Assembly: GCF_003097235.1 (NCBI RefSeq)
Contig: NZ_QEQQ01000009.1
Coordinates: 157,973 to 221,972, forward strand
DNA: 64,000 nucleotides
Direction of reading: 5' to 3'
Origin: Pseudomonas sp. CC120222-01a
GTDB taxonomy: Bacteria > Pseudomonadota > Gammaproteobacteria > Pseudomonadales > Pseudomonadaceae
Numbering within the stretch: the stretch's first letter is position 1; each line of letters opens with the position of its first letter. This document shows, piece after piece, positions 54,879-64,000 of the stretch. Below the pieces are notes generated by a model. The model did not search any database, was not told the origin of the DNA, and was given only the letters and a program-made list of their open reading frames with translations. The position numbers were made by a program, and so were the translations under genes.

Positions 54879-55304
54879 TTAGCGAGTGGTTACCTCGGTA
54901 GCAGCGAAGAAGTAAGCGATTTCGCGAGCAGCAGCAGCTTCGGAGTCCGAACCGTGAACGGCGTTGGCGTCGATCGACTCGGCGAAGTCAGCACGGATGG
55001 TGCCGGCAGCAGCTTCTTTAGGGTTGGTAGCGCCCATCAGCTCACGGTTCAGAGCGATGGCGTTTTCGCCTTCCAGAACCTGAACAACAACTGGGCCGGA
55101 AGTCATGAAGGCAACCAGGTCACCGAAGAAGCCACGAGCGCTGTGCTCGGCGTAGAAGCCTTCGGCTTCGGCTTTGGACAGTTGCTTGATTTTCGAGGCA
55201 ACGATTTTCAGGCCAGCTTCTTCGAAGCGGGTGGTGATCTTGCCGATAACGTTCTTGGCAACGGCGTCAGGCTTGATGATCGAGAAAGTACGTTGAACAG
55301 CCAT
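54879..55304 (-). CDS. ndk: Nucleoside diphosphate kinase
   Basis: A 141-residue cytoplasmic enzyme that balances NTP pools through a phospho-histidine intermediate. It begins [20 protein letters not shown]. The catalytic His is in ANAVHGSDS near residue 117, and the nucleotide site includes [23 protein letters not shown] precedes the ATG by 7 bases. A canonical TATAAT lies about 46 bases upstream inside the hairpin that ends the isc operon, giving ndk its own promoter. Confidence 0.97.
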   Translation of the reverse strand: MAVQRTFSIIKPDAVAKNVIGKITTRFEEAGLKIVASKIKQLSKAEAEGFYAEHSARGFFGDLVAFMTSGPVVVQVLEGENAIALNRELMGATNPKEAAAGTIRADFAESIDANAVHGSDSEAAAAREIAYFFAATEVTTR

Positions 55305-55340
55305 GGAAAACTCCAGAATATTGAGTGTTACGAAAAATTA

Positions 55341-55363
55341 AACCCGCGAATTATACGCGGGTT
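55341..55363 (-). terminator. Terminator of the isc operon
   Basis: Leftward AACCCGCG pairs with CGCGGGTT around TATAATT and is followed by TAATTTTT. It starts 32 bases beyond the iscX stop and is a good rho-independent terminator. Confidence 0.8.
55350..55355 (-). promoter_or_regulatory. Putative ndk promoter -10 (TATAAT)
   Basis: A perfect TATAAT on the leftward strand forms the loop of the isc terminator. A weak -35, TTAGGC, is 18 bases upstream. Transcription would start about 40 bases before ndk. Confidence 0.55.
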
Positions 55364-55394
55364 CCAGGGGATTGCCTAACCTGCAGCGTCACGC

Positions 55395-55595
55395 TTAGTC
55401 GGCTTCTTCAATCCAGGCCGCCTGGATGGCCTCGAGCACTTTCTCACCGCCACGTGACGGATCGTCGCTGAACTCTGGCAAGGCCAGCACCCAACGGTGC
55501 AGATCGACGAAATTCACATATTTAGGATCGACGTCCGGCTTGCTTTCCGCAAGCTGGATGGCGATCTCAAGTACATCAATCCATTTCAAGCTCAT
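55395..55595 (-). CDS. iscX: Iron-sulfur assembly accessory protein IscX
   Basis: A 66-residue acidic protein. The ATG giving MSLKWIDVLEIAIQLAES is chosen; the family pattern DVDPKYVNFVDLHRWVLALP and the aspartate-rich DDPSRGGEKVLEAIQAAWIEEAD match IscX (YfhJ), which binds IscS and iron and regulates cysteine desulfurase. It is the last gene of the isc operon, 10 bases after fdx and before the terminator. Confidence 0.95.
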   Translation of the reverse strand: MSLKWIDVLEIAIQLAESKPDVDPKYVNFVDLHRWVLALPEFSDDPSRGGEKVLEAIQAAWIEEAD

Positions 55596-55605
55596 GGGGC
55601 AAACC

Positions 55606-55947
55606 TCAGTGCGGCGCTTCGGCAGCGTGGTTGAGCGTATATTTGGGCAGCTCGATGGTGAGGTCATCCTCACCTACGATCACCTGGCAGGCCAGGCGCG
55701 ATTGCGCCTCCAGGCCCCAGGCCTTGTCCAGCATATCCTCTTCCAGCTCGTCGGCTTCCTCGAGCGAGTCGAAGCCTTCGCGCACGATGCAGTGGCAGGT
55801 GGTGCAGGCGCACACACCGCCGCACGCGCTTTCCATCTCGATGTGGTGCTCGTGGGCCAGCTCCAGGATGTTGGTCCCTGGCTCCACCTCAACCACCAGC
55901 CCGTCCGGGCAGAACTTCTCGTGCGGCAGGAAAATCACCTGGGGCAT
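55606..55947 (-). CDS. fdx: ISC-type [2Fe-2S] ferredoxin
   Basis: A 113-residue adrenodoxin-type ferredoxin that supplies electrons for cluster assembly. The ligand motif is CGGVCACTTCHC near residues 42-53, with the fourth Cys pattern completed by ...RLACQVIVGED (near 87). It begins MPQVIFLPHEKFCPDGLVVE. The gene begins 3 bases after hscA, consistent with coupled translation. Confidence 0.96.
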   Translation of the reverse strand: MPQVIFLPHEKFCPDGLVVEVEPGTNILELAHEHHIEMESACGGVCACTTCHCIVREGFDSLEEADELEEDMLDKAWGLEAQSRLACQVIVGEDDLTIELPKYTLNHAAEAPH

Positions 55948-55950
55948 CGG

Positions 55951-57813
<1,863 letters not shown>

Positions 57814-57855
57814 GCTTATCTGAATACCTTAGGCGTCATCACGGGCGACACCGGG

Positions 57856-58377
57856 TTAATCGTCGAGGCGCTCTTCCAGTTGGCGCACTTCTTGGGCGAG
57901 CTTGTCGAGGAACTGCATGCGGCGCATCAGGCGCTCGGCCTTGTCGCGCTCGGCAGGCACATCCCAGCAGGCGGCGAAATCCTCGTTGAGGGTGTCCTGG
58001 GCAGCCTTCAGGCGCTTCTTGAAGACGGCCACGCCATCGAGGTCGGCTTCGTCCTGCAGCTCTTCGAGCTCTTCGCGCCACTGCATCTGCTGCAACAGGA
58101 AATCAGGGTCATGGACCGTGACTTCCTGGGGCACTTCGTGGCCACCGATAGCCAGCAAGTAGCGGGCACGGCGCGGCGCACTGCGCAGGGTCTGGTAGGC
58201 GTCGTTGAGGGCCGCGGACTTTTCCAGCGCTACCCGCTGCTCGCGCTCGGAGGCATCGGCGAAGCGGTCCGGATGGACCTCGCGGGCCAGCTCGCGATAG
58301 CGAGTGGCCAGTTTGTCGAGATCCAGGCGGAACGAAGGCTGGAGGTCAAACAGAGCGTAATGACAAGGAGTACCCAC
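57856..58377 (-). CDS. hscB: J-domain co-chaperone HscB
   Basis: A 173-residue protein. The GTG start gives [19 protein letters not shown]. The J-domain (residues 1-75) has the diagnostic HPD in [12 protein letters not shown], and the C-terminal three-helix bundle ([20 protein letters not shown]) binds IscU. It stimulates HscA ATPase and delivers IscU. It begins 8 bases after the iscA stop. Confidence 0.95.
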   Translation of the reverse strand: MGTPCHYALFDLQPSFRLDLDKLATRYRELAREVHPDRFADASEREQRVALEKSAALNDAYQTLRSAPRRARYLLAIGGHEVPQEVTVHDPDFLLQQMQWREELEELQDEADLDGVAVFKKRLKAAQDTLNEDFAACWDVPAERDKAERLMRRMQFLDKLAQEVRQLEERLDD

Positions 58378-58385
58378 GGTCAGCC

Positions 58386-58709
58386 TCAGACGTTGAAGCT
58401 TTCGCCGCAGCCACACTCACCGCGCACGTTGGGGTTGTTGAACTTGAAGCCTTCGTTCAACCCTTCCTTGACGAAGTCCAGCTCGGTGCCATCGAGGTAC
58501 ACCAGGCTCTTGGGATCGATGATCACCTTGACGCCATGGTTCTCGAACACCTGGTCCTCTGCGGCCAGCTCGTCGACGAACTCCAGCACGTAGGCCAGGC
58601 CCGAGCAGCCGGTGGTGCGCACGCCCAGGCGAATGCCCTCACCCTTGCCGCGCCCGTCGAGGGAGCGGCGAATGTGGTTGGCGGCGGCTTCTGTCATGCT
58701 GATAGCCAT
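58386..58709 (-). CDS. iscA: A-type Fe-S cluster carrier IscA
   Basis: A 107-residue A-type carrier. The ATG giving [20 protein letters not shown] is chosen; the frame is open upstream without support. Three conserved cysteines are present: Cys in [19 protein letters not shown] (near 35), and the CGC pair in [12 protein letters not shown] (near 99-101). It takes clusters or iron from IscU and passes them to targets. It follows iscU by 35 bases in the operon. Confidence 0.96.
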   Translation of the reverse strand: MAISMTEAAANHIRRSLDGRGKGEGIRLGVRTTGCSGLAYVLEFVDELAAEDQVFENHGVKVIIDPKSLVYLDGTELDFVKEGLNEGFKFNNPNVRGECGCGESFNV

Positions 58710-58744
58710 CGGAACTCCTTGAGTCTTACCTTGCAACGGGCGGC

Positions 58745-59131
58745 TTAGATCAAGCCTTTCTTCTGCTTGTAGTCGCGAACGGCTGCCTTGATGGCATCTT
58801 CGGCGAGTACCGAGCAGTGGATCTTCACTGGCGGCAACGCCAGTTCTTCCGCCAGCTGGGTGTTCTTGATGGTTTCGGCTTCGTCCAGGGTCTTGCCCTT
58901 CATCCACTCGGTGGCGAGGGAGCTGGAAGCGATGGCCGAACCGCAGCCGTAAGTCTTGAACTTGGCGTCTTCGATGATGCCTTGCTCGTTGACCTTGATC
59001 TGCAGACGCATCACGTCACCGCACGCTGGAGCGCCGACCATGCCGGTACCGACATCCGGGTCCTCGGCGTTCATCTTGCCGACGTTGCGTGGGTTTTCGT
59101 AGTGGTCGATGACCTTTTCACTGTATGCCAT
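58745..59131 (-). CDS. iscU: Iron-sulfur cluster scaffold IscU
   Basis: A 128-residue scaffold on which [2Fe-2S] and [4Fe-4S] clusters are built. Ligands are Cys37 in [13 protein letters not shown] (with Asp39), Cys63 in [13 protein letters not shown] and Cys106 in [15 protein letters not shown]. The HscA recognition motif LPPVK is present just before Cys106. It begins [20 protein letters not shown]. It receives sulfur from IscS, encoded 46 bases upstream. Confidence 0.97.
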   Translation of the reverse strand: MAYSEKVIDHYENPRNVGKMNAEDPDVGTGMVGAPACGDVMRLQIKVNEQGIIEDAKFKTYGCGSAIASSSLATEWMKGKTLDEAETIKNTQLAEELALPPVKIHCSVLAEDAIKAAVRDYKQKKGLI

Positions 59132-59177
59132 GGTGCAATTCCTTCCTCATCAGGGAGCCGCTCTTGCCGGCGACTGC

Positions 59178-60392
59178 TTAGTGGGCGGCCCACTCGATCT
59201 TGGAGATGTCAACGCCGTCTTTGTACATGTCCCACAGCGGCGACAGCTCACGCAGTTTGTTGACAGCCATGCAGACTTGCTGCGCGGCGTAGTCGACTTC
59301 TTCTTCGGTGGTGAAACGGCCGAAGGAGAAGCGGATCGAGCTGTGCGCCAGCTCGTCGTTGCGGCCCAGAGCGCGCAGTACATACGACGGCTCGAGCGAA
59401 GCGGAGGTACAGGCCGAACCGGACGATACGGCGATGTCCTTCAGGGACATCAGCAGCGACTCGCCTTCGACGTAGTTGAAGCTCAGGTTCAGGTTGTGCG
59501 GCACGCGGGCTGTCTTGCTGCCGTTGACGTACAGCTCTTCGAGGTCCGAGACCTGCTTGAAGAAGCGGTCGCTCAGGGCCTTGATGCGCACGTTCTCGGC
59601 GGCCATTTCCTGCTTGGCGATGGCGAATGCTTCGCCCATGCCGACGATCTGGTGGGTCGGCAGGGTGCCCGAACGCATGCCGCGCTCATGGCCACCGCCG
59701 TGAATGATGGCTTCCAGACGCACGCGCGGCTTGCGGCTGACGTACAGCGCGCCGATACCTTTAGGGCCGTAGACCTTGTGCGCCGAGAACGACATCAGGT
59801 CGACCTTCAGCTTCTGCAGGTCGATTTCGACCTTGCCGGCCGACTGTGCGGCATCGACGTGGAACAGCACGCCACGCGAACGGGTCAGTTCACCGATGGC
59901 GGCGATGTCGTTGATCGAGCCGACTTCGTTGTTCACGTGCATCAGCGAGACCAGGATGGTGTCGTCGCGCAGGGCGGCTTCGACCATGGCCGGGGTGACG
60001 ATGCCGTCTTCGCCCGGTTCCAGGTAGGTGACTTCGAAACCTTCACGCTCGAGCTGGCGAGCGGTATCCAGGACCGCCTTGTGCTCGATCTTGGAGGTGA
60101 TGATGTGCTTGCCCTTGGTCTGATAGAAGTGCGCCACGCCTTTCAGGGCGAGGTTGTCGGACTCGGTGGCACCGCTGGTCCAGACGATTTCGCGCGGGTC
60201 GGCGTTGATCAGCTCGGCAACCTGGCGGCGGCCGTTCTCGACTGCTTCTTCGGCCTTCCAGCCGAACACGTGGGAACGCGAGGCCGGGTTACCGAAGTTG
60301 CCGTCGACCAGCAGGCAGTCGGCCATCTTCTGGGCGACACGAGGGTCGACCGGCGTGGTAGCGGAGTAATCGAGGTAGATCGGCAACTTCAT
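59178..60392 (-). CDS. iscS: Cysteine desulfurase IscS
   Basis: A 404-residue PLP enzyme that removes sulfur from cysteine as an enzyme persulfide. PLP-site residues are in [14 protein letters not shown] and the lysine segment [15 protein letters not shown]. The mobile catalytic Cys lies in [16 protein letters not shown] (near residue 328). It begins [20 protein letters not shown] and ends ISKIEWAAH, as in gammaproteobacterial IscS. The iscR-iscS gap is 46 bases. Confidence 0.97.
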   Translation of the reverse strand: MKLPIYLDYSATTPVDPRVAQKMADCLLVDGNFGNPASRSHVFGWKAEEAVENGRRQVAELINADPREIVWTSGATESDNLALKGVAHFYQTKGKHIITSKIEHKAVLDTARQLEREGFEVTYLEPGEDGIVTPAMVEAALRDDTILVSLMHVNNEVGSINDIAAIGELTRSRGVLFHVDAAQSAGKVEIDLQKLKVDLMSFSAHKVYGPKGIGALYVSRKPRVRLEAIIHGGGHERGMRSGTLPTHQIVGMGEAFAIAKQEMAAENVRIKALSDRFFKQVSDLEELYVNGSKTARVPHNLNLSFNYVEGESLLMSLKDIAVSSGSACTSASLEPSYVLRALGRNDELAHSSIRFSFGRFTTEEEVDYAAQQVCMAVNKLRELSPLWDMYKDGVDISKIEWAAH

Positions 60393-60438
60393 GGGTATCT
60401 CCTATCAGGCGGTGGCGTCGCTCGTCACTATTAAAAGG

Positions 60439-60930
60439 TCAGTCGACGGCGGACGTCTCAATCTTGTCCAGCAAGGCGGTACGGCCTGCGACACGCCGCA
60501 GGTCCTGGCGCTGGGCGACTTCCTGCACCTCACGGCGCATGACGAGGTCGGCCAGGCTGATGCCGCTGAGGAATTCGTGGATCTGCTGGCTGAGGTCGCA
60601 CCACAGGTGGTGGGTCAGGCAGGTGTCACCGGCATGGCAATCCCCGAGGCCCTGGCAACGGGTGGCATCGACCGACTCGTTGACCGCGTCGATGACCTGG
60701 GCCACCTGGATGGTTTCCATGCCCCGCGACAGCTGGTAGCCACCGCCCGGACCGCGCACGCTGGAGACCAGGCTACTGCGGCGCAGCTTGGCGAACAGCT
60801 GTTCCAGATAAGAAAGGGAAATGCCCTGGCGCTCGGAAATGTCGGCCAAAGACACCGGCCCATGCTGCGCGTGCAGTGCCAGGTCGAGCATGGCAGTGAC
60901 GGCGTATCGGCCTTTGGTAGTCAGTCGCAT
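60439..60930 (-). CDS. iscR: Fe-S cluster-responsive transcription regulator IscR
   Basis: A 163-residue Rrf2-family regulator. The winged helix spans residues 1-80 ([40 protein letters not shown]). The [2Fe-2S] ligand cysteines Cys92, Cys98 and Cys104 fall in [20 protein letters not shown]. The holo-form represses its own operon when clusters are plentiful. Two tandem IscR-type sites overlap the promoter upstream. It is the first gene of iscRSUA-hscBA-fdx-iscX. Confidence 0.97.
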   Translation of the reverse strand: MRLTTKGRYAVTAMLDLALHAQHGPVSLADISERQGISLSYLEQLFAKLRRSSLVSSVRGPGGGYQLSRGMETIQVAQVIDAVNESVDATRCQGLGDCHAGDTCLTHHLWCDLSQQIHEFLSGISLADLVMRREVQEVAQRQDLRRVAGRTALLDKIETSAVD

Positions 60931-60966
60931 GGCTAATGGGTACCACGGGAGTTACGGAATGTGTGC

Positions 60967-60995
60967 GAGTATGCGATTCCCGAGCATTTAAGTCA
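60967..60995 (-). promoter_or_regulatory. iscR promoter
   Basis: Leftward TTGACT (60990-60995) and CATACT (60967-60972) are separated by 17 bases. The -35 box lies within an IscR type 1 site, so holo-IscR would block RNA polymerase. Confidence 0.75.
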
Positions 60996-60999
60996 ACTA
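60975..60999 (-). promoter_or_regulatory. IscR type 1 operator, promoter-overlapping
   Basis: Leftward sequence begins ATAGTTGACTTAAATGCTCG and ends GGAAT, nearly the E. coli iscR operator ATAGTTGACCAATTTACTCG as I recall it. It covers the -35 box. Confidence 0.75.
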
Positions 61000-61003
61000 T
61001 TAG

Positions 61004-61023
61004 ACCTACTGCTTTAGTCGGAT
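61004..61023 (-). promoter_or_regulatory. Second IscR-type operator
   Basis: Leftward AATCCGACTAAAGCAGTAGG has the CCGACTxxxxCAGT core of IscR type 1 sites and lies directly upstream of the promoter-overlapping site, as in enteric bacteria. Confidence 0.6.
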
Positions 61024-61109
61024 TTGCATCTGGGAGGCGGGCGCGAGTGTAGCAGCAATGGGGCGTGAGCACACGCCCCATATGTCAGGGTAATGTCACT
61101 GCGGCGTAA

Positions 61110-61898
61110 TCAATGCGACTGAGTGTCGCGCTGGGCCGCCTGGGTTTCGACCGCGAAGTCGTCTTCCGGCAGCTTCGGCAGCTCCTTGGCACAGTAGTCA
61201 CTGCCCATCTTGGTCAGCGCGCCGCACATGCCCTCCAGGCGCTCGTCGACGGCCTGCAGGTGGTCGAGCATCTGGCCGATGGCACGGGCGACCGGGTCCG
61301 GCATGTCGCCGCTGACACCGTAGGCATCGAAGCCGATCTTCTCGGCCATGGCCTTGCGCCTGGCTTCAAGCTCGGTGTCCTCGCTGTTCTTGACGATGAT
61401 CCGCCCCGGGATGCCGACCGCAGTGGCGCCGGCCGGCACCGCCTTGGTCACCACCGCATTGGAACCGATCTTGGCCCCGGCACCGACGGTGAACGGGCCG
61501 AGCACCTTGGCGCCCGCCCCTACCACCACGCCGTTTTCCAGGGTCGGGTGGCGCTTGCCTTTGTTCCAGCTGGTGCCGCCCAGGGTCACGCCTTGATAAA
61601 GGGTGACATCGTCGCCGATCTCGGCGGTTTCGCCGATGACGATCCCCATGCCATGGTCGATGAAAAAGCGCCGACCAATGGTCGCGCCGGGGTGAATCTC
61701 GATACCGGTCATCCAGCGACCGAAGTTCGACACCAGGCGGGCCAGCCACTTGAAGTCACGCTTCCACAAGGCATTACCCAGGCGGTGCAGCCAGATGGCG
61801 TGCATGCCGGGGTAGCAGGTCAGCACCTCGAAGGCATTGCGCGCCGCCGGGTCACGATGGAAAACGCTCTGGATATCTTCACGCAGACGTTCGAACAT
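61110..61898 (-). CDS. cysE: Serine O-acetyltransferase
   Basis: A 262-residue enzyme that makes O-acetylserine, the first step of cysteine synthesis. The N-terminal helical domain begins [20 protein letters not shown]. The left-handed beta-helix of hexapeptide repeats starts near residue 60 with [20 protein letters not shown] and contains [38 protein letters not shown] and [20 protein letters not shown]. The catalytic His/Asp pair is in [12 protein letters not shown]. It begins 3 bases after trmJ and feeds cysteine to IscS next door. Confidence 0.96.
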   Translation of the reverse strand: MFERLREDIQSVFHRDPAARNAFEVLTCYPGMHAIWLHRLGNALWKRDFKWLARLVSNFGRWMTGIEIHPGATIGRRFFIDHGMGIVIGETAEIGDDVTLYQGVTLGGTSWNKGKRHPTLENGVVVGAGAKVLGPFTVGAGAKIGSNAVVTKAVPAGATAVGIPGRIIVKNSEDTELEARRKAMAEKIGFDAYGVSGDMPDPVARAIGQMLDHLQAVDERLEGMCGALTKMGSDYCAKELPKLPEDDFAVETQAAQRDTQSH

Positions 61899-61901
61899 CT
61901 G

Positions 61902-62672
61902 TCAGTCCTTCCGTTTATGCGGCTCGCCCCGGACGACCTTCTGGGTCTCGGTGAGGATGCCGCGCAAAATGCTCATTTCCGAACGATTGACCGAGCTGCG
62001 CCCATACAGCCGGCGCAGGCGCGGCATCAGGTGCTTGGGCTTCTCAGGGTCGAGGAAGCCGATGTCCACCAGGGTCTTCTCCAGGTGTTCGTAGAACAGC
62101 TCCATTTCGTCCATGGTCGCCAGCTCGTTGCTGCGCAGCGAGTTGGCATCGAACTTCTCGACTTTCGAAGGCGCGCCTTCGGCTGCCAGCCAGGCCATGC
62201 GCACCTCGTAGGAGAGCACCTGGACCGCGGCGGCAAGGTTCAGCGAGCTGAAGTCGGGGTTCGAGGGAATGTGCACGTGGAAGTGACATCGCTGCAGTTC
62301 TTCGTTGGTCAGGCCGGCGTGTTCGCGCCCGAACACCAGGGCGATTTCTTCGCCACCGGTGGCGTGCTCCACGGCCTTGGCCCCGCACTCGCGCGGGTCG
62401 ATCAACGGCCAGGGGATGCTGCGCTCACGGGCACTGGTGCCCATGACCAGGCTGCAGCCGACCAGCGCGTCTTCAAGGCTGTCGACCACCTGGGCATTGG
62501 CCAGGATGTCGTCGGCGCCCGAGGCGCGCGCAGTGGCGTCGCCGGACGGGAACTCTTTTGGCTGCACCAGCACCAGACGCGACAAGCCCATGTTTTTCAT
62601 GGCACGCGCAGCGCCGCCGATGTTGCCGGGGTGGCTGGTATTGACCAGAACAACACGAATATTTTGCAGCAA
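61902..62672 (-). CDS. trmJ: tRNA (cytidine/uridine-2'-O-)-methyltransferase TrmJ
   Basis: A SPOUT methyltransferase of 256 residues that methylates nucleotide 32 of tRNAs. TTG at 62672 is the chosen start, giving LLQNIRVVLVNTSHPGNIGG, which aligns with the start of P. aeruginosa TrmJ; the frame is open upstream to 62768, but that part lies in the divergent suhB promoter. SAM-binding knot motifs are ALVFGREHAGLTNEEL and VHIPSNPDFSSLNLAAAVQVL. It is divergent from suhB and followed by cysE. Confidence 0.93.
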   Translation of the reverse strand: MLQNIRVVLVNTSHPGNIGGAARAMKNMGLSRLVLVQPKEFPSGDATARASGADDILANAQVVDSLEDALVGCSLVMGTSARERSIPWPLIDPRECGAKAVEHATGGEEIALVFGREHAGLTNEELQRCHFHVHIPSNPDFSSLNLAAAVQVLSYEVRMAWLAAEGAPSKVEKFDANSLRSNELATMDEMELFYEHLEKTLVDIGFLDPEKPKHLMPRLRRLYGRSSVNRSEMSILRGILTETQKVVRGEPHKRKD

Positions 62673-62778
62673 GGTGTTGTGCTCACAGATGCAGGTTTGG
62701 GGGAATTCGATCTTACAGAACCGACCAGCGTAACGCCATGAAAGCAAATGTGACACTTCTGCCGCCAAACTTTTCTGC

Positions 62779-62784
62779 TAGAAT
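62779..62784 (+). promoter_or_regulatory. suhB promoter -10 (TAGAAT)
   Basis: TAGAAT lies 40 bases before the suhB ATG. A weak -35, CTTCTG, is 17 bases upstream. The expected start is near 62791. Confidence 0.5.
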
Positions 62785-62823
62785 GTTCGGCTTTCTTCTT
62801 TAACATCTCCAGGTGACCCGCCC

Positions 62824-63642
62824 ATGCAGCCTATGCTGAATATCGCCCTGCGCGCCGCTCGCAGCGCCAGTGAACTGATTTTCCGCTCCATCGAACGCCT
62901 GGATAGCATCAAGGTCGACGAGAAAGAGGCCAAGGACTACGTCTCCGAAGTGGATCGCGCCGCCGAGCAGAGCATCGTCAACGCCCTGCGCAAGGCCTAC
63001 CCGAACCACTCCATTCAAGGTGAAGAAACCGGCCTGCACGCCGGCACCGGCGAAGAAGGCAAGGACTACCTGTGGATCATCGACCCGCTGGACGGCACCA
63101 CCAACTTCCTGCGTGGCATCCCGCACTTCGCTGTCAGCATCGCCTGCAAATACCGTGGCCGCCTCGAGCACGCCGTGATCGTCGACCCGGTTCGCCAGGA
63201 AGAATTCACCGCTAGCCGTGGCCGTGGCGCCCAGCTCAATGGCCGCCGCCTGCGCGTCAGCTCGCGTACCAGCCTGGACGGCGCCCTGCTGGGCACCGGC
63301 TTCCCGTTCCGTGACAACCAGATGGCTGACATGGACAACTACCTGGGCATGTTCCGCGCCCTGACTGGCCAGACCGCCGGCATCCGCCGCGCCGGCTCCG
63401 CCAGCCTGGACCTGGCCTATGTCGCTGCCGGCCGTTTCGACGCCTTCTGGGAGTCGGGCCTGTCCGAATGGGACATGGCCGCGGGCGTACTGCTGATCCA
63501 GGAAGCCGGTGGCCTGGTGAGCGACTTCAACGGTGGCCACGATTTCCTCGACAAGGGCCACATCGTTGCAGGCAACATCAAGTGCTTCAAGGCCGTACTG
63601 ACCGCTATCCAGCCACACCTGCCAGAGCACATGAAGCGCTAA
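62824..63642 (+). CDS. suhB: Inositol monophosphatase family protein SuhB
   Basis: A 272-residue Mg2+/Li+-dependent phosphatase. Metal-site motifs are GEETGLHAG-type SIQGEETGLH, the WIIDPLDGTTNF signature near residue 83, and the second signature EWDMAAGVLLIQEAGG near 215. SuhB also acts in rRNA antitermination and tunes virulence and motility in Pseudomonas. AGGTGA precedes the ATG by 7 bases. Downstream, the terminator is interrupted by an IS4-like element, so read-through may be altered. Confidence 0.96.
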   Translation: MQPMLNIALRAARSASELIFRSIERLDSIKVDEKEAKDYVSEVDRAAEQSIVNALRKAYPNHSIQGEETGLHAGTGEEGKDYLWIIDPLDGTTNFLRGIPHFAVSIACKYRGRLEHAVIVDPVRQEEFTASRGRGAQLNGRRLRVSSRTSLDGALLGTGFPFRDNQMADMDNYLGMFRALTGQTAGIRRAGSASLDLAYVAAGRFDAFWESGLSEWDMAAGVLLIQEAGGLVSDFNGGHDFLDKGHIVAGNIKCFKAVLTAIQPHLPEHMKR

Positions 63643-63659
63643 GCGCGGATTGCAGGCAT

Positions 63660-63678
63660 AAAAAAGCCCCCCTCGGGG
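63660..63678 (+). terminator. suhB terminator, interrupted by the IS insertion
   Basis: AAAAAAGCCCC, a CCTC loop and GGGG form the left half and stem top of a bidirectional terminator. The expected C plus T-run is missing because the IS end starts at the next base. Confidence 0.65.
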
Positions 63679-63728
63679 TAATGCCAGTCAGTTAAGACTG
63701 ACACTTTAAGCTTTAGCCCGTAGGCCGC

Positions 63729-63762
63729 AAAATCCGATGCTTGGAAACGAGCATCGGATTTT
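63729..63762 (+). terminator. Hairpin just before the transposase start
   Basis: A perfect 12-bp stem (AAAATCCGATGC with GCATCGGATTTT) has a 10-base loop and ends in a T-run directly before the ATG. It can terminate read-in transcription and sequester the start region. Confidence 0.75.
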
Positions 63763-63764
63763 TT

Positions 63765-64000
63765 ATGCGCCTAGCAAAAGCACTGTCCCTCACTCACGAA
63801 ATGGCCTCAAGGCCAAATGCCCTTGAAGGACTAGGTGCTTTGCTTGATCCGGACATTGTGAAGCAGGCTTTTGAAGCCGCAGGTGTCTCGACCATCCGCA
63901 AGCGCCGCCTCCCGCTTGAAAGCCTGGTGTGGTGCATCATCGGCATGGCGCTGTTCCGCCGAATGTCGGCGTGGGACGTCGTTAACCACATGGACATCAT
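63765..64000 (+). CDS. IS4-family transposase, N-terminal part (runs off the window)
   Basis: An open frame runs without a stop to the last base, 78 codons. It begins MRLAKALSLTHEMASRPNAL and continues EGLGALLDPDIVKQAFEAAG, with RKRRLPLESLVWCIIGMALF and RRMSAWDVVNHMDI at the edge. This is the N-terminal helical domain found before the DDE catalytic core of IS4-group transposases. The DDE residues are beyond the window. Codon use is less GC-rich than suhB, as expected for a mobile gene. Confidence 0.88.
   Translation, partial: MRLAKALSLTHEMASRPNALEGLGALLDPDIVKQAFEAAGVSTIRKRRLPLESLVWCIIGMALFRRMSAWDVVNHMDI

Larger units (their letters stand above)
63679..64000 (+). mobile_element. IS4-family insertion element, left end and start (truncated by window)
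   Basis: The left end TAATGCCAGTCAGTTAAGAC closely follows the IS4-type terminal inverted repeat (IS4 itself starts TAATGCCGATCAGTTAAG, as I recall). About 80 bases of non-coding leader, a hairpin and a transposase gene follow. The right end and the target duplication lie outside the window. Confidence 0.8.

Noticed and set aside
63794..64000. A leftward open frame at the right edge
   Set aside because: It is antisense to the IS4-type transposase start, which has clear family character.

Overview
The window is chromosomal DNA from a Pseudomonas of the P. putida group. The evidence is the high-GC coding sequence, two families of Pseudomonas-type REP repeats, the RoxSR system, an OprD-family porin beside a dipeptide transporter, and a gene order that agrees with what I recall of the P. 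putida KT2440 chromosome between gatB and suhB (memory, not a search). I saw no tRNA, rRNA or CRISPR array. The only mobile gene is a transposase cut off by the right edge.

Layout. 1-8.7 kb: 3' part of gatB, an RlpA-like lipoprotein, a Na+/Ca2+-exchanger-like protein, a carboxymuconolactone decarboxylase-family protein, an AroP-type permease, an AEC transporter, the redox pair RoxS/RoxR and a SIMPL-domain periplasmic protein. 9-19.7 kb: a dipeptide-uptake locus with three paralogous binding proteins, an OpdP-type porin and one DppBCDF membrane complex. 19.8-25 kb: an accessory-looking stretch with two near-identical 24-residue membrane peptides beside a multi-pass membrane protein, then a SnoaL-AraC fusion regulator, an FAD amine oxidoreductase, a cupin and an orphan PotF-type polyamine-binding protein. 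25-30.6 kb: prfC and a four-gene osmoprotectant ABC transporter. 30.8-43.8 kb: iron and polyamine region with FecA/FecR/FecI, ornithine decarboxylase, an unrecognised 170-residue protein, a Sel1-repeat protein, PiuC, a PiuA/Fiu-type receptor and a PepSY-flavoprotein reductase. 43.9-46 kb: an omega-amidase and a methionine-type aminotransferase. 46-62.7 kb, all leftward: der, bamB, yfgM, hisS, ispG, rodZ, pilF, rlmN, ndk, the isc operon (iscR-S-U-A-hscB-hscA-fdx-iscX), cysE and trmJ. suhB is divergent, and its terminator is interrupted by an IS4-like element.

Working together: OpdP would pass peptides through the outer membrane, three periplasmic proteins would capture different peptides, and DppBCDF would import them. 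FecI/FecR/FecA form a cell-surface signalling set. PiuA, PiuC and the flavoprotein form an iron-responsive siderophore uptake and reduction group with Fur-like sites. The isc operon carries tandem IscR-type sites.

REP elements lie in almost every larger intergenic gap up to 46.05 kb and are absent from there to the right edge, where genes are packed tightly. The least explained items are the twin 24-residue peptides, the 170-residue protein, the SnoaL-AraC amine module and the exchanger with a changed ion-binding motif.
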